Of a DNA stretch of 64,000 bases, positions 41,359-53,763 are shown in pieces. Position numbers and translations under genes: made by a program. The DNA is taken from assembly GCA_009912235.1 (NCBI GenBank), contig WNDS01000006.1:1-64000 (forward strand), written 5' to 3'. The stretch is from Stenotrophomonas maltophilia. GTDB lineage: Bacteria > Pseudomonadota > Gammaproteobacteria > Xanthomonadales > Xanthomonadaceae. The notes under the pieces are model-generated. The model was not told where the DNA came from. It worked only from the letters and a program-made list of their open reading frames with translations, and ran no database searches. How positions within the stretch are numbered: the first letter of the stretch is position 1; each line of letters opens with the position of its first letter.

Positions 41359-42275
41359 TGACCACCAAGCCGGCAGCGAAGAAGCGTGGCCTCGGCCGGG
41401 GCCTGGACGCACTGCTGGGCCCGAAGGGCGCGGTGAGCCAGGTGCAGGCGTCGGCGGTGATCGATCCTCTGCCCGGTGAAGTGCTGCGCAAGCTGCCGGT
41501 CGGCCAGCTGCAGCCCGGCAAGTACCAGCCGCGCCGCGAGATGGACGAAGGCAGGCTGGGCGAACTGGCCGATTCGATCAAGTCGCAGGGCGTGATCCAG
41601 CCGATCTTGGTGCGCCAGCTGCCGGCCGGCAACTACGAAATCGTCGCCGGCGAACGCCGCTGGCGCGCCTCGCAGCTGGCCGGGCTGGCCGAAGTGCCGG
41701 TGGTGGTGCGCGAGCTGGAAGACCGCACCGTCATCGCGATGGCACTGATCGAGAACATCCAGCGTGAAGACCTCAACCCGCTGGAAGAAGCCGAAGCCCT
41801 GCAACGGCTGATCAGCGAGTTCGCACTGACCCACGCCGAGGCCGCCGAAGCGGTGGGCCGCTCGCGTGCGGCGGTGTCCAACCTGCTGCGCCTGCTGGAA
41901 CTGCCGGTGGCCATCCGCGTGCTGCTGGAATCGCGCCGCCTGGAAATGGGCCACGCCCGCGCGCTGCTGACCCTGGCCCCGGAACTGGCCGGCAAGCTGG
42001 CCCAGGAAGCGGCCGACGAAGGCTGGTCGGTGCGTGAAGTGGAGCGCCGCGCGCAGGCCTTCGCCGCCGGAAAGGTGCCCAGCAACCGCCCGGTGGCCGC
42101 GCCGAAGGTGCTGCAGGCCGACATCGCCTCGCTGCAGAACGAGCTGTCGGAAACCCTCGGCACCGCCGTGGCGATCAACCACGGTCGCGGCGGCAAGGGC
42201 AAGCTGATCATCCATTACGCCAACCTGGACGCCCTCGACGGCGTGCTGGAAAAGCTGCGCGCGCGCCAGGGCTGA
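41358..42275 (+). CDS. parB: Chromosome-partitioning CTPase ParB
   Basis: A 305-residue Spo0J-type protein. KKRGLGRGLDALLG is the ParA-activating N-terminus. GNYEIVAGERRWRASQLAGL and IENIQREDLNPLEEAEAL are the CTP-binding boxes. The helix-turn-helix (THAEAAEAVGRSRAAVSNLL) and the C-terminal dimer region follow. I saw no parS-like TGTTTCACGTGAAACA site in the surrounding sequence. Confidence 0.97.
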   Translation: MTTKPAAKKRGLGRGLDALLGPKGAVSQVQASAVIDPLPGEVLRKLPVGQLQPGKYQPRREMDEGRLGELADSIKSQGVIQPILVRQLPAGNYEIVAGERRWRASQLAGLAEVPVVVRELEDRTVIAMALIENIQREDLNPLEEAEALQRLISEFALTHAEAAEAVGRSRAAVSNLLRLLELPVAIRVLLESRRLEMGHARALLTLAPELAGKLAQEAADEGWSVREVERRAQAFAAGKVPSNRPVAAPKVLQADIASLQNELSETLGTAVAINHGRGGKGKLIIHYANLDALDGVLEKLRARQG

Positions 42276-42360
42276 GCCCGGCAGCGCCGCAGCAGCGCTC
42301 GGCAGGGAAACGCACACGCCGCGGGACCGCTTCGTGCCGCGGCTCATCCAGGGAGCAGGA

Positions 42361-43092
42361 ATGAGCATGGACATCGACGACGTCAGCCCGGGCGGCAGCC
42401 CGATCCTGGTGCACAGCCGGGAAAAGGATTTCACCCTCGCCCAGGGTGAATCGCACATCGAGGCCATCAGCGCGTACATCGAGCGCCACCTTGGGCCGAT
42501 CTCGGGCGTATTCCACGAAATCATCTCCGACCTGGTGCACATCGACGTGCATGTGGTGCCGGCGACCGAGGCGTTCCCGTACCTGCGGCTGGTGACCTCC
42601 GGCATGAGCGACCTGCCGATGACGGTGCCCGCCGAGGTGGATGCGGACGTGCCGCGCTACATGGAACTGATGGTGACCCTGCCGGCTGATTGGCCGATCA
42701 CCCAGGATGCCTTCGAGGACGAGCGCAACTACTGGCCGGTGCGCCTGCTGAAGGGCCTGGCGCGGCTTCCGCACGAGTACGACACCTGGCTGGGCTTCGG
42801 CCACACCATTCCCAACGGCCATCCCAGCGAGCCCTTCGCGCCGGGCGTGGGCTTCGACGGTGCCGTCATACTGCCGCCGGTCACCACGCCCGATGACTTC
42901 GGCACGCTGGTGCTGGAAGAGGGCAGGCGCATCACGTTCATGTCCATCGTCCCGCTGTACCCGGAGGAGATGGACCTGAAGCTGAAGAAGGACGTCGAGG
43001 CCCTGCTGGATCGCTTCGATGCGAAGAAGATCCAGGACGTGATCGAACCCGGCCGCCCCAACGTGGCCAGGAAACGTTTCGGGCTGTTCTGA
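42361..43092 (+). CDS. SUFU (suppressor of fused) domain protein
   Basis: A 243-residue soluble protein. GVFHEIISDLVHIDVHVVPA, RYMELMVTLPADWPI, YWPVRLLKGLARLPHEYDTW and WLGFGHTIPNGHP match bacterial proteins with the SUFU-like fold, named after the Hedgehog pathway regulator. Bacterial members have no established role; some sit in polymorphic toxin immunity loci, but no toxin gene is visible here. The start ATG 42361 follows GGGAGCAGGA, a good ribosome site. It lies alone between parB and the epimerase gene. Confidence 0.75.
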   Translation: MSMDIDDVSPGGSPILVHSREKDFTLAQGESHIEAISAYIERHLGPISGVFHEIISDLVHIDVHVVPATEAFPYLRLVTSGMSDLPMTVPAEVDADVPRYMELMVTLPADWPITQDAFEDERNYWPVRLLKGLARLPHEYDTWLGFGHTIPNGHPSEPFAPGVGFDGAVILPPVTTPDDFGTLVLEEGRRITFMSIVPLYPEEMDLKLKKDVEALLDRFDAKKIQDVIEPGRPNVARKRFGLF

Positions 43093-43143
43093 GCCCGCAT
43101 CGTATCCTCTGCACCTGTACTCAATGATTTCCAGGCAACTGCA

Positions 43144-44109
43144 ATGACCATCCTGCTCACCGGCGCTGCCGGCTTCATCGGTGCCTATACCGCCCGCGCG
43201 CTGCTGGAGGCGGGCCACGCCGTGGTCGGCCTGGACAACTTCAACGACTACTACGACCCGCAGATCAAGCGTGACCGCGTGGCCGCGCTGTGCCCCACGC
43301 TGGATCTGCGCACGCTGGACCTGACCGACCGCGAGGGCCTGGCCGCGCTGTTCGATGAGGTGCAGCCGACGGCCGTGATCCACCTGGCCGCGCAGGCCGG
43401 TGTGCGCTACTCGCTGGAAAACCCGCACGCCTACGTCGACAGCAACCTGGTCGGCTTCGTCAACATGCTCGAGCTGTGCCGCCACCGCGGCGTGCAGCAC
43501 CTGGTGTATGCCTCCAGCAGCTCGGTCTATGGCGATTCGGCCACCCCGCCGTTCTCCGAAGACCAGCGCGTGGACCAGCCGCGTTCGCTGTATGCGGCCA
43601 CCAAGGCCGCCAATGAGCTGATGGCGCACACCTACGCGCAGCTGTACGGCCTGCACGCCACCGGCCTGCGCTTCTTCACCGTGTACGGCCCGTGGGGCCG
43701 CCCGGACATGGCGCCGCTGCTATTCTCGCGCGCGGTGCTGGCCGCGCGTGCCATCGAGGTGTTCAACGAAGGCCGCATGCAGCGCGACTTCACACATGTT
43801 TCCGACATCGTGGCCGGTATTCTCGGCGCGCTCGCGCACCCCAGCCGCGAGCCGGTACCGCACCGCGTATTCAACCTGGGCAACCACACCCCCATCGAGC
43901 TGGAACGCTTCATCGGCGTGATCGAAGAGGCCACCGGCCGCCCCGCGCAGAAGGTCTACAAGCCGATGCAGCCGGGCGACATGGTGCGCACGATGGCCGA
44001 CACCCGTCGCGCCCGTGACGCCTTCGGCTTCGACCCGGTCACCCCGATCGAGCAGGGCCTGCCGCCTGTGGTGGCCTGGTGCCGCGATTATTTCGGTGAT
44101 CGCGCCTGA
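43144..44109 (+). CDS. NAD-dependent nucleotide-sugar epimerase (UDP-glucuronate 4-epimerase type)
   Basis: A 321-residue SDR enzyme. TGAAGFIGAYTARALLEAGH is the NAD site; DNFNDYYDPQIKRDRV is the stretch shared by UDP-glucuronate 4-epimerases. The catalytic YAATK (SLYAATKAANELMAH) and the downstream RFFTVYGPWGRPDMAP are intact. Expected product: UDP-galacturonate. The next two genes encode a GT2 transferase and a LpxB-N-type membrane protein, so an envelope-sugar pathway is inferred. Confidence 0.85.
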   Translation: MTILLTGAAGFIGAYTARALLEAGHAVVGLDNFNDYYDPQIKRDRVAALCPTLDLRTLDLTDREGLAALFDEVQPTAVIHLAAQAGVRYSLENPHAYVDSNLVGFVNMLELCRHRGVQHLVYASSSSVYGDSATPPFSEDQRVDQPRSLYAATKAANELMAHTYAQLYGLHATGLRFFTVYGPWGRPDMAPLLFSRAVLAARAIEVFNEGRMQRDFTHVSDIVAGILGALAHPSREPVPHRVFNLGNHTPIELERFIGVIEEATGRPAQKVYKPMQPGDMVRTMADTRRARDAFGFDPVTPIEQGLPPVVAWCRDYFGDRA

Positions 44110-44199
44110 GGGATCGGTCGTCACAAAGGCCGAATTCATCTTCGGATAACCTTGGCTTCGGAGAATGCGCGGACTTTGTCCCCCCTGGCCGAGTAAGCC

Positions 44200-44922
44200 A
44201 TGAGCGAACCCCTGCTTTCCGTTGTCGTTCCAGTATTCAACGAGCGCGACAATGTCGCGCCGCTGGTGGCTGAAATCACCGCTGCGCTGCGCGGGCAGCT
44301 GCCGTTCGAAATCCTCTATGTGGATGACCACTCGCGCGACGACACGCTGGCCGTGCTTGAGGCCTTGAAGGCCAGCACCCCGGAACTGCGCGTGCTGCAC
44401 CATGTCAGCCAGAGTGGCCAGAGCACGGCCGTGCGCACCGGCGTGAAGCATGCACGCGCACCCTGGATCGCCACACTGGACGGCGATGGCCAGAATGATC
44501 CGGCTGATATTCCACGGTTGTTGGCCGCACGCCAGGCCGCGGCCGAGGGCGTGAAGCTGTTCGCCGGCTGGCGTGTCAACCGCCAGGACAGCGGCAGCAA
44601 GCGCTGGGCCAGCAAGTGGGCCAATGCCATCCGCGCGCGCATGCTGCGCGATGACACGCCCGATACCGGCTGCGGCATCAAGCTGTTCGAGCGTGCCGCC
44701 TTCCTCGACCTGCCGTACTTCGACCACATGCACCGCTACCTGCCGGCACTGATGCAGCGTGCCGGCTGGCAGACCACCAGCGTGCCGGTGAACCACCGCC
44801 ACCGCACTGCCGGGGTGTCCAAGTACAACAACCTGGGCCGGGCCCTGGTCGGCATCCGTGACCTGCGCGGCGTGGCCTGGCTAATCGTGCGCAGCAAGCG
44901 CACCGCCGTGGAGGAGCGCTGA
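44200..44922 (+). CDS. GT2 polyprenyl-phosphate glycosyltransferase
   Basis: A 240-residue family 2 transferase resembling dolichol-phosphate mannose synthase and ArnC. LSVVVPVFNERDNVAPLVAE, ILYVDDHSRDDTLAVLEAL, WIATLDGDGQNDPADIP (DXD-like metal site) and HRHRTAGVSKYNNLGRAL are present. No clear C-terminal transmembrane pair is visible, unlike ArnC; the small membrane protein encoded next may provide membrane contact. It ends within the start of that gene (TGATGG at 44920). Confidence 0.85.
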   Translation: MSEPLLSVVVPVFNERDNVAPLVAEITAALRGQLPFEILYVDDHSRDDTLAVLEALKASTPELRVLHHVSQSGQSTAVRTGVKHARAPWIATLDGDGQNDPADIPRLLAARQAAAEGVKLFAGWRVNRQDSGSKRWASKWANAIRARMLRDDTPDTGCGIKLFERAAFLDLPYFDHMHRYLPALMQRAGWQTTSVPVNHRHRTAGVSKYNNLGRALVGIRDLRGVAWLIVRSKRTAVEER

Positions 44923-45269
44923 TGGACATCGAACTGCACTGGCTCGACCAGCCGTTGACCTGGCTGTTCTGGACCGGCCTGCACGTGACCGGCTGGAAGC
45001 TGATCGGCTATGCCGGCGCGATCATGTTCGGTGTCCGCTGGCTGGTGCAGTTCGTGGCCTCCAAGCGCGCCGGCAAGCCGGTCATCCCGCGCCTGTTCTG
45101 GTACATGAGCGTGGTCGGCAGCCTGATGACGCTGAGCTACTTCATGTTCTCGGCCAAGCAGGATTCGGTGGGCGTGCTGCAGAACCTGTTCCCCGCCTTC
45201 ACCGCGCTGTACAGCCTCCACCTGGACATCAAGCACCGCGGCTGGAAGCGTGAGCGCGCCAGCCACTAA
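44922..45269 (+). CDS. Small membrane protein with a lipid-A-disaccharide-synthase N-terminal (LAB_N) domain
   Basis: A 115-residue protein with about three helices (LTWLFWTGLHVTGWKLIGYA, LFWYMSVVGSLMTLSYFMF, LQNLFPAFTALYSLHLDI). It matches the short LAB_N family, which often lies beside polyprenyl-phosphate glycosyltransferases. RWLVQFVASKRAGKPVIPRL is characteristic. It is translationally coupled to the GT2 gene, so the two probably act as one membrane unit. Confidence 0.85.
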   Translation: MDIELHWLDQPLTWLFWTGLHVTGWKLIGYAGAIMFGVRWLVQFVASKRAGKPVIPRLFWYMSVVGSLMTLSYFMFSAKQDSVGVLQNLFPAFTALYSLHLDIKHRGWKRERASH

Positions 45270-45280
45270 GCGGCCGGCGC

Positions 45281-45308
45281 TGGACCACCTGCTCTGGACC
45301 ACCTGCTC
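45281..45308 (+). repeat. Perfect 14-bp tandem repeat (two units)
   Basis: TGGACCACCTGCTC twice in a row, directly beside the GGGTAGAG element that begins at 45310. Confidence 0.85.
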
Positions 45309-45309
45309 T

Positions 45310-45399
45310 GGGTAGAGTCGACTGTTAGTCGACTTGCGCGCGAAGCGCGGGGGTTTCCACCTCTGGCCGGAGAGCAGCCGACCAACAGTCGGCTCTACC
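45310..45399. repeat. Long GTAGAGTCGAC hairpin element
   Basis: The left arm GGGTAGAGTCGACTGTTAGT (continuing CGACT) is identical to the left arm of the element at 58873. The right arm (AGCCGACCAACAGTCGGCTC then TACC) is a diverged complement. The loop contains a smaller GCGCGCGAAGCGCG stem. The element fills the gap between the LAB_N and DUF885 genes. Confidence 0.75.
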
Positions 45400-45533
45400 A
45401 GGGCTTCGCGCGAAGTGCAGGGCACGCGCTTTGCCGGTTCCGTCCGCTGCAGCCAACACAGGACTTTCGGTCCATACCCTCGCCGGCGGGCCGGTGCGAT
45501 GATCGGGGTCTGCCTTCCCGGGAATCCCTGCTC

Positions 45534-47306
45534 GTGAAAACCCGTCTTGCCGTTGCCCTGATGCTTGCCCTGTCCGCTCCCGCCGCCGCGTTTGCCGCCG
45601 CGCCGGCCCCCGCCGCCCCGGCCAGCGTGGCGGCCGAATCGCCGGCCGATGCCGCCTTCCGTGCCATCTACGAGAAGGAGTGGGCCTGGCGCCAGAGCGG
45701 TGGCGGCGAAGCCAGCGAGGACGAGGGCGCCCCGGCCAATGCCACCCGCATGCCCGACGTTGCGCCGGCCGCACAGCAGGCACGCCTGAAAGTGTGGGAC
45801 CAGACCCTGGCCGCGCTGGACAAGGTCGACACCCACGCGCTGTCGGCCGACAACCAGGTGAACTACGCGATCTACCGCGATCAGGTCTACAACCTGGCCC
45901 AGGACGTGCGCCTGCGCAGCTACGAGATGCCTTTCAATTCCGATTCCTCGTTCTGGTCGAACCTGTCCTTCATGGCACGCCGCGAGATGAAGACGGCCAA
46001 GGATTACCAGAACTACATCGCGCGGCTGGACGACGTGCCGCGCTACTTCCAGCAGCAGACCGCCAACATGCGTGCCGGCCTGAAGCGCGGTTTCAGCGTC
46101 CCGCGCGCCGTGCTGGATGACCGCGAAGTGTCCATCGCCACCGTGGCCGAGCTGAAGGACCCGACCGAGTCGCCGTTGTATGCGCCGTTCAAGACGCTGC
46201 CGTCCAGCATGCCGGCCGCGGAACAGGAAGCGCTGCGCGCGCAGGCCCGCGCGGCCATCAGCGGCAAGGTGGTGCCAGCCTTCCAGCAGCTGCGCACCTT
46301 CTTCGTGAAGGAATACGTGCCGCAGGCGCGCACCACGCTGGCCGCCGAAGCGCTGCCCGACGGCAAGGTGTTCTACAAGCAGCAGATCCATGAGTACACC
46401 ACGCTGGACCTGTCCCCGGACGAGATCCACGGCATCGGCCTGGAGGAAGTGGCGCGCATCCAGAAGGAAATGAACGCCATCATCCAGAAGGTCGGCTTCA
46501 AGGGCAGCTTCGCCGAGTTCCTGGTGTTCCTGCGTACCGACCCGCAGTTCTATGCCAAGACCCCGCAGGAGCTGCTGTCGCGAGCGGCGTGGATCGCCAA
46601 GCGCACCGATGGCCAGCTGGGCAAGTACATGACCCTGCCGCGCGCGCGCTTCACCATCGTGCCGGTGCCGGCCGACATCGCCCCGTTCTGGACCGCCGGC
46701 CGCGGCGGCATGGGCACCTACTGGCTCAACACCTACGACCTGCCGTCGCGCCCGCTGTACAACCTGCCGGCGCTGACCCTGCATGAATCCGACCCGGGCC
46801 ACGCGCTGCAGGGCGCACTGGCGGCCGAGCAGAAGAACCTGCCCGAGTTCCGCCGCAACGCCTACATTTCCGCCTACGGCGAAGGCTGGGCGCTGTACTG
46901 CGAGAAGCTGGGCGTGGAGATGGGCATCTACGAAACCCCCTATGAGGATTTCGGGCGCCTGTCCTATGAAATGTGGCGTGCCGCGCGCTTGGTCATCGAC
47001 ACCGGCGTGCACAGCAAGGGTTGGACCCGCGACCAGGCCATCACCTACCTGCGCGACCACACCGCGCTGAGCGAACATGAAATGACCACCGAAGTGGACC
47101 GCTACATTTCCTGGCCGGGCCAGGCGCTGAGCTACAAGCTGGGCGAGATCGCCATCGTGCGCCTGCGCGCCCAGGCCGAGAAGGAACTGGGGGCGAAGTT
47201 CGACATCAAGGCCTTCCACGATGTGATCCTGAAGCAGGGTTCGGTGCCGCTGCCGGTGCTGGAACAGCAGATCCAGGCCTACATCGCCGAAGCGAAGAAG
47301 GCCTGA
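45534..47306 (+). CDS. DUF885 family protein, exported putative metallopeptidase
   Basis: A 590-residue protein from GTG 45534 with a clear signal peptide (LAVALMLALSAPAAAFAA). The family hallmark LTLHESDPGHALQGALAAEQ contains an HExxxxH-like metal motif, and AYGEGWALYCEKLGVEMG supplies a further Glu. YETPYEDFGRLSYEMWRAAR and ALSYKLGEIAIVRLR are also conserved. DUF885 proteins are distant relatives of M3/M32-type peptidases, but activity has rarely been shown. It stands alone, and the metal-efflux cluster begins 76 nt later. Confidence 0.85.
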   Translation: MKTRLAVALMLALSAPAAAFAAAPAPAAPASVAAESPADAAFRAIYEKEWAWRQSGGGEASEDEGAPANATRMPDVAPAAQQARLKVWDQTLAALDKVDTHALSADNQVNYAIYRDQVYNLAQDVRLRSYEMPFNSDSSFWSNLSFMARREMKTAKDYQNYIARLDDVPRYFQQQTANMRAGLKRGFSVPRAVLDDREVSIATVAELKDPTESPLYAPFKTLPSSMPAAEQEALRAQARAAISGKVVPAFQQLRTFFVKEYVPQARTTLAAEALPDGKVFYKQQIHEYTTLDLSPDEIHGIGLEEVARIQKEMNAIIQKVGFKGSFAEFLVFLRTDPQFYAKTPQELLSRAAWIAKRTDGQLGKYMTLPRARFTIVPVPADIAPFWTAGRGGMGTYWLNTYDLPSRPLYNLPALTLHESDPGHALQGALAAEQKNLPEFRRNAYISAYGEGWALYCEKLGVEMGIYETPYEDFGRLSYEMWRAARLVIDTGVHSKGWTRDQAITYLRDHTALSEHEMTTEVDRYISWPGQALSYKLGEIAIVRLRAQAEKELGAKFDIKAFHDVILKQGSVPLPVLEQQIQAYIAEAKKA

Positions 47307-47346
47307 CCCAAGGCTGAAAGGCGCTGGCTGCGGCCGGCGCCTGCGA

Positions 47347-47376
47347 TTGTGTAACGGGGGTACGCCCCGTTACTCT
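47347..47376 (+). promoter_or_regulatory. czc promoter with a palindromic operator in the spacer
   Basis: TTGTGT (47347-47352), 18 bp, TACTCT (47371-47376), then 6 nt to the ATG at 47383. The spacer is occupied by a perfect palindrome (47351-47373): GTAACGGGG, GTACG, CCCCGTTAC. An operator in the -35/-10 spacer is the arrangement used by MerR-family metal regulators, though a repressor site is equally possible. Confidence 0.55.
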
Positions 47377-47382
47377 TCGCGC

Positions 47383-47760
47383 ATGATCCGTGCCCTGCGC
47401 CGCCGCCCGTCGTTCCTGCTCCGCCTGCTGATGCTGGTGGTCGTGGCGCTGGGCACCGTGGGCGGTGCGATGGCATCGGCACTGGGCGAGCTGCACGAAC
47501 TGAGCCACCCCGACCACCCGGCCACGCCGCACGGCATGGCCGATGAGGAAAGCAGCCACGCCGACGAAGACATCGGTGCGCGCCTGCTGCATGCACTGCT
47601 GCACTGCGCCCACTGCCTTGGCCAGGGCAGTGGGCTGCCCTTTGCCACCGCCGGCTGGGAACTGCCGGCACCGCCGGTAGCGGTGCTGTCCATACCGGTG
47701 GACACGCGCTGGCAGCCGGCACCGCTGGAATCGCTGCTGCGTCCTCCGATCCAGGCCTGA
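47383..47760 (+). CDS. Small His-rich exported protein at the head of the czc cluster (CzcI-like)
   Basis: A 125-residue protein. An N-terminal hydrophobic segment (FLLRLLMLVVVALGTVGGAM) could be a signal peptide or anchor. The rest is rich in His, Asp and Cys: LHELSHPDHPATPHGMADEE, SSHADEDIG and LLHALLHCAHCLGQG. Similar short proteins lead czcCBA in other bacteria and are thought to bind metal or tune the operon. It starts 6 nt after a -10-like box and has no ribosome site. czcC follows after 59 nt. Confidence 0.7.
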   Translation: MIRALRRRPSFLLRLLMLVVVALGTVGGAMASALGELHELSHPDHPATPHGMADEESSHADEDIGARLLHALLHCAHCLGQGSGLPFATAGWELPAPPVAVLSIPVDTRWQPAPLESLLRPPIQA

Positions 47761-47819
47761 TCGCCTGCCCGCCATTGCGGGCGTCCTGATCCTGTCCTGC
47801 GTTTTCCGGAGTATTCCAC

Positions 47820-49057
47820 ATGTGGATCCGCCTGGCCGCCATCGCGGCCCTGGTGATCGCGCCGTGCGTTCATGCACAGGCGCCGTCGTCGCTTGACCCG
47901 TTGACCCTGGACGCGGCTGTTGACCGCGTTGCCCGTACCCATCCCGACCTGCGCCTGCCGACCCTGCAGCGACAGGCCGCACAGGCGCGCCTGGACGGCG
48001 CCGGCCTGAAGCCCGCGCTGGTGTTCGGCGTGGACATCGAAAACGCCCTCGGCACCGGCGGCAACCGTGGCTTCGATGCCGCCGAGACCACCGTCACCCT
48101 GGCCGGCGTGCTGGAGCGCGGTGGCAAGCTGGATGCGCGGCGTGCCGTGGCCCAGGCCAACCTGGATGCGCTGGCCCCGCAGCGCGAAATCACCCGGCTG
48201 GACCTGATGGCCGAGACCGCGCGTCGCTACCTGGCCATCACCGCGGCCATCGAGCAGCGCCGCCGCGCCGTGGCCGCCGCGCGCCTGCGGCTGCAGGCCG
48301 GCGCTTCGCCCGCCTCCACGCTGATGACCGCGCAGGCCACGCTGGCACAGGCCGAACTGGACCGCGACCGCGCCGAACAGGCCGGGCGTGCCGCGCGCAT
48401 GGCGCTGGCGGCGCTATGGAACGCGCGCGAGGCGGATTTCGACGTGGTCAGTGGCGATCCGCTGCAGCTGCCTGCACTGCAGGACTTCCAGACGCTGGCA
48501 CAGCTGCTGGCCAGCACGCCCGAACTGGCCGTCATCGTCACCGCGGCCCGCGTGCGCGAAGCGCAGCTGCAGCTGGCCCGCAGCCAGCAGTGCAGCGAGG
48601 TGTCCTGGCAGCTGGGCGTGCGCAACCAGCGCGAGAGCGGTGACAACGCCTTCGTGGCCGGCTTCAGCCTGCCGCTGGGCAGCGCCCGCCGCGCCGAGCC
48701 GGAGATCCGCGCGGCCCAGGCCGAACTGGCGATGAGCGCGGTGGAACGCGAAGCCCGCGCGCTGCAGCTGTACGCCACCCTGGCCGAGGCACATGGCCGC
48801 TATGCCACCGCACGGCTGGAGGTGGAGCGCATGCGCAACGATGTGCTGCCGCAACTGCAGAAGGCCGAAAAAGCCGCCGAAACCGCCTGGCGCGCCGGTG
48901 CCATCAGTTACCTGGAGTGGGCGCAGCTGCAGGCCATGCACATCGAAGCACGGCAGCGCCAGCTCGACGCCGCGCTGTCGGCACAGACCGCCCTGATTGA
49001 AATCCAGCGCCTGAGCGGGCAGCCGCTGCTGGCCACCACTGCCCAAGGAACCCAGCC

Positions 49058-49061
<4 letters not shown>
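47820..49061 (+). CDS. czcC: Cation efflux outer-membrane protein CzcC
   Basis: A 413-residue TolC-family channel. A signal peptide ends near VHAQA, then two long alpha-helical repeats follow (DAAVDRVARTHPDLRLPTLQ, AEKAAETAWRAGAISYLEWA). VFGVDIENALGTG and NQRESGDNAFVAGFSLPLG are the barrel strands found in CzcC. GGAG lies about 9 nt before the ATG. The stop overlaps the czcB start (ATGA at 49058). Confidence 0.9.
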
Positions 49062-53216
<4,155 letters not shown>

Positions 53217-53222
53217 CCGGAG

Positions 53223-53259
53223 GGGTCAGCACCCTTCCGCAAGGAAGGGTGCTGAGCCC
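53223..53259. repeat. GGGTCAG hairpin (family B), copy 3
   Basis: GGGTCAGCACCCTTCC, loop GCAA (with flanking pair), GGAAGGGTGCTGAGCCC. It sits 6 nt after czcA stop and 6 nt from the end of the convergent ridA, so it may stop both. Confidence 0.75.
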
Positions 53260-53265
53260 ACCCAC

Positions 53266-53654
53266 TCACGGCAGCTTCGCGATCACCTTGATCTCGAACT
53301 GGAGCCCGTACAGCCAGGTCACGCCGATGCCGGTCAAGGTTGGGTGCGGTGCGCCGCCCAGTACTCCGGCGCGATCGCCCAGGCTTTCGCGAAGTTCGTT
53401 TCCGGGTCGACCAGGAACACGGTCACGTCGACCACATCGTCGAACGTGCAGCCGGCTGCGGCCAGCACTGCGTTGAGGTTGTCGAAGGCGCGACGCACCT
53501 GGGTATCGAAGTCCGGCTCGGGTGAGCCGTCCTCGCGGCCGCCAACCTGGCCGGAGACAAACAGGAAGCCGTTGGAACGGATGGCCGGCGAGTAGCGGTT
53601 GCGCTCGTACAGGGCCTGCCGGCCGGCGGGGAAAACGACATCACGCTAGGACAT
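53266..53654 (-). pseudogene. RidA-family protein with a stop at codon 3 and a 1-nt deletion
   Basis: A RidA/YjgF-type (Rid) protein, normally an imine deaminase or a relative of unknown substrate. It reads ATG TCC TAG, then RDVVFPAGRQALYERNRYSP, GFLFVSGQVGGREDG, FDNLNAVLAAAGCTFDDVVD and TVFLVDPETNFAKAWAIAPE. After YWAAH the frame needs one more base (near 53341-53350) to give PHPTLTGIGVTWLYGLQFEI and KVIAKLP. Restored length 129 residues. The annotated ATG might not be the true start, in which case the TAG would be harmless; the deletion would still break the C-terminus. It is divergent from a LysR gene. Confidence 0.8.
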
Positions 53655-53763
53655 GGGCGGGGATCCGCAAGGAGGAGCCCCATTTTCGGCGCCGCGTCTG
53701 TCTGGATAAACAGCGATGATCGGCCTAGATTCATTGCCAATCCCAAACAATCATGGCCCGCCC

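Noticed and set aside
40449..42360. parS site near parAB
   Set aside because: No match to TGTTTCACGTGAAACA was seen in or around the operon.
44736..47219. Minus-strand open frame of 827 codons opposite the GT2, LAB_N and DUF885 genes
   Set aside because: Shadow spanning three real genes.
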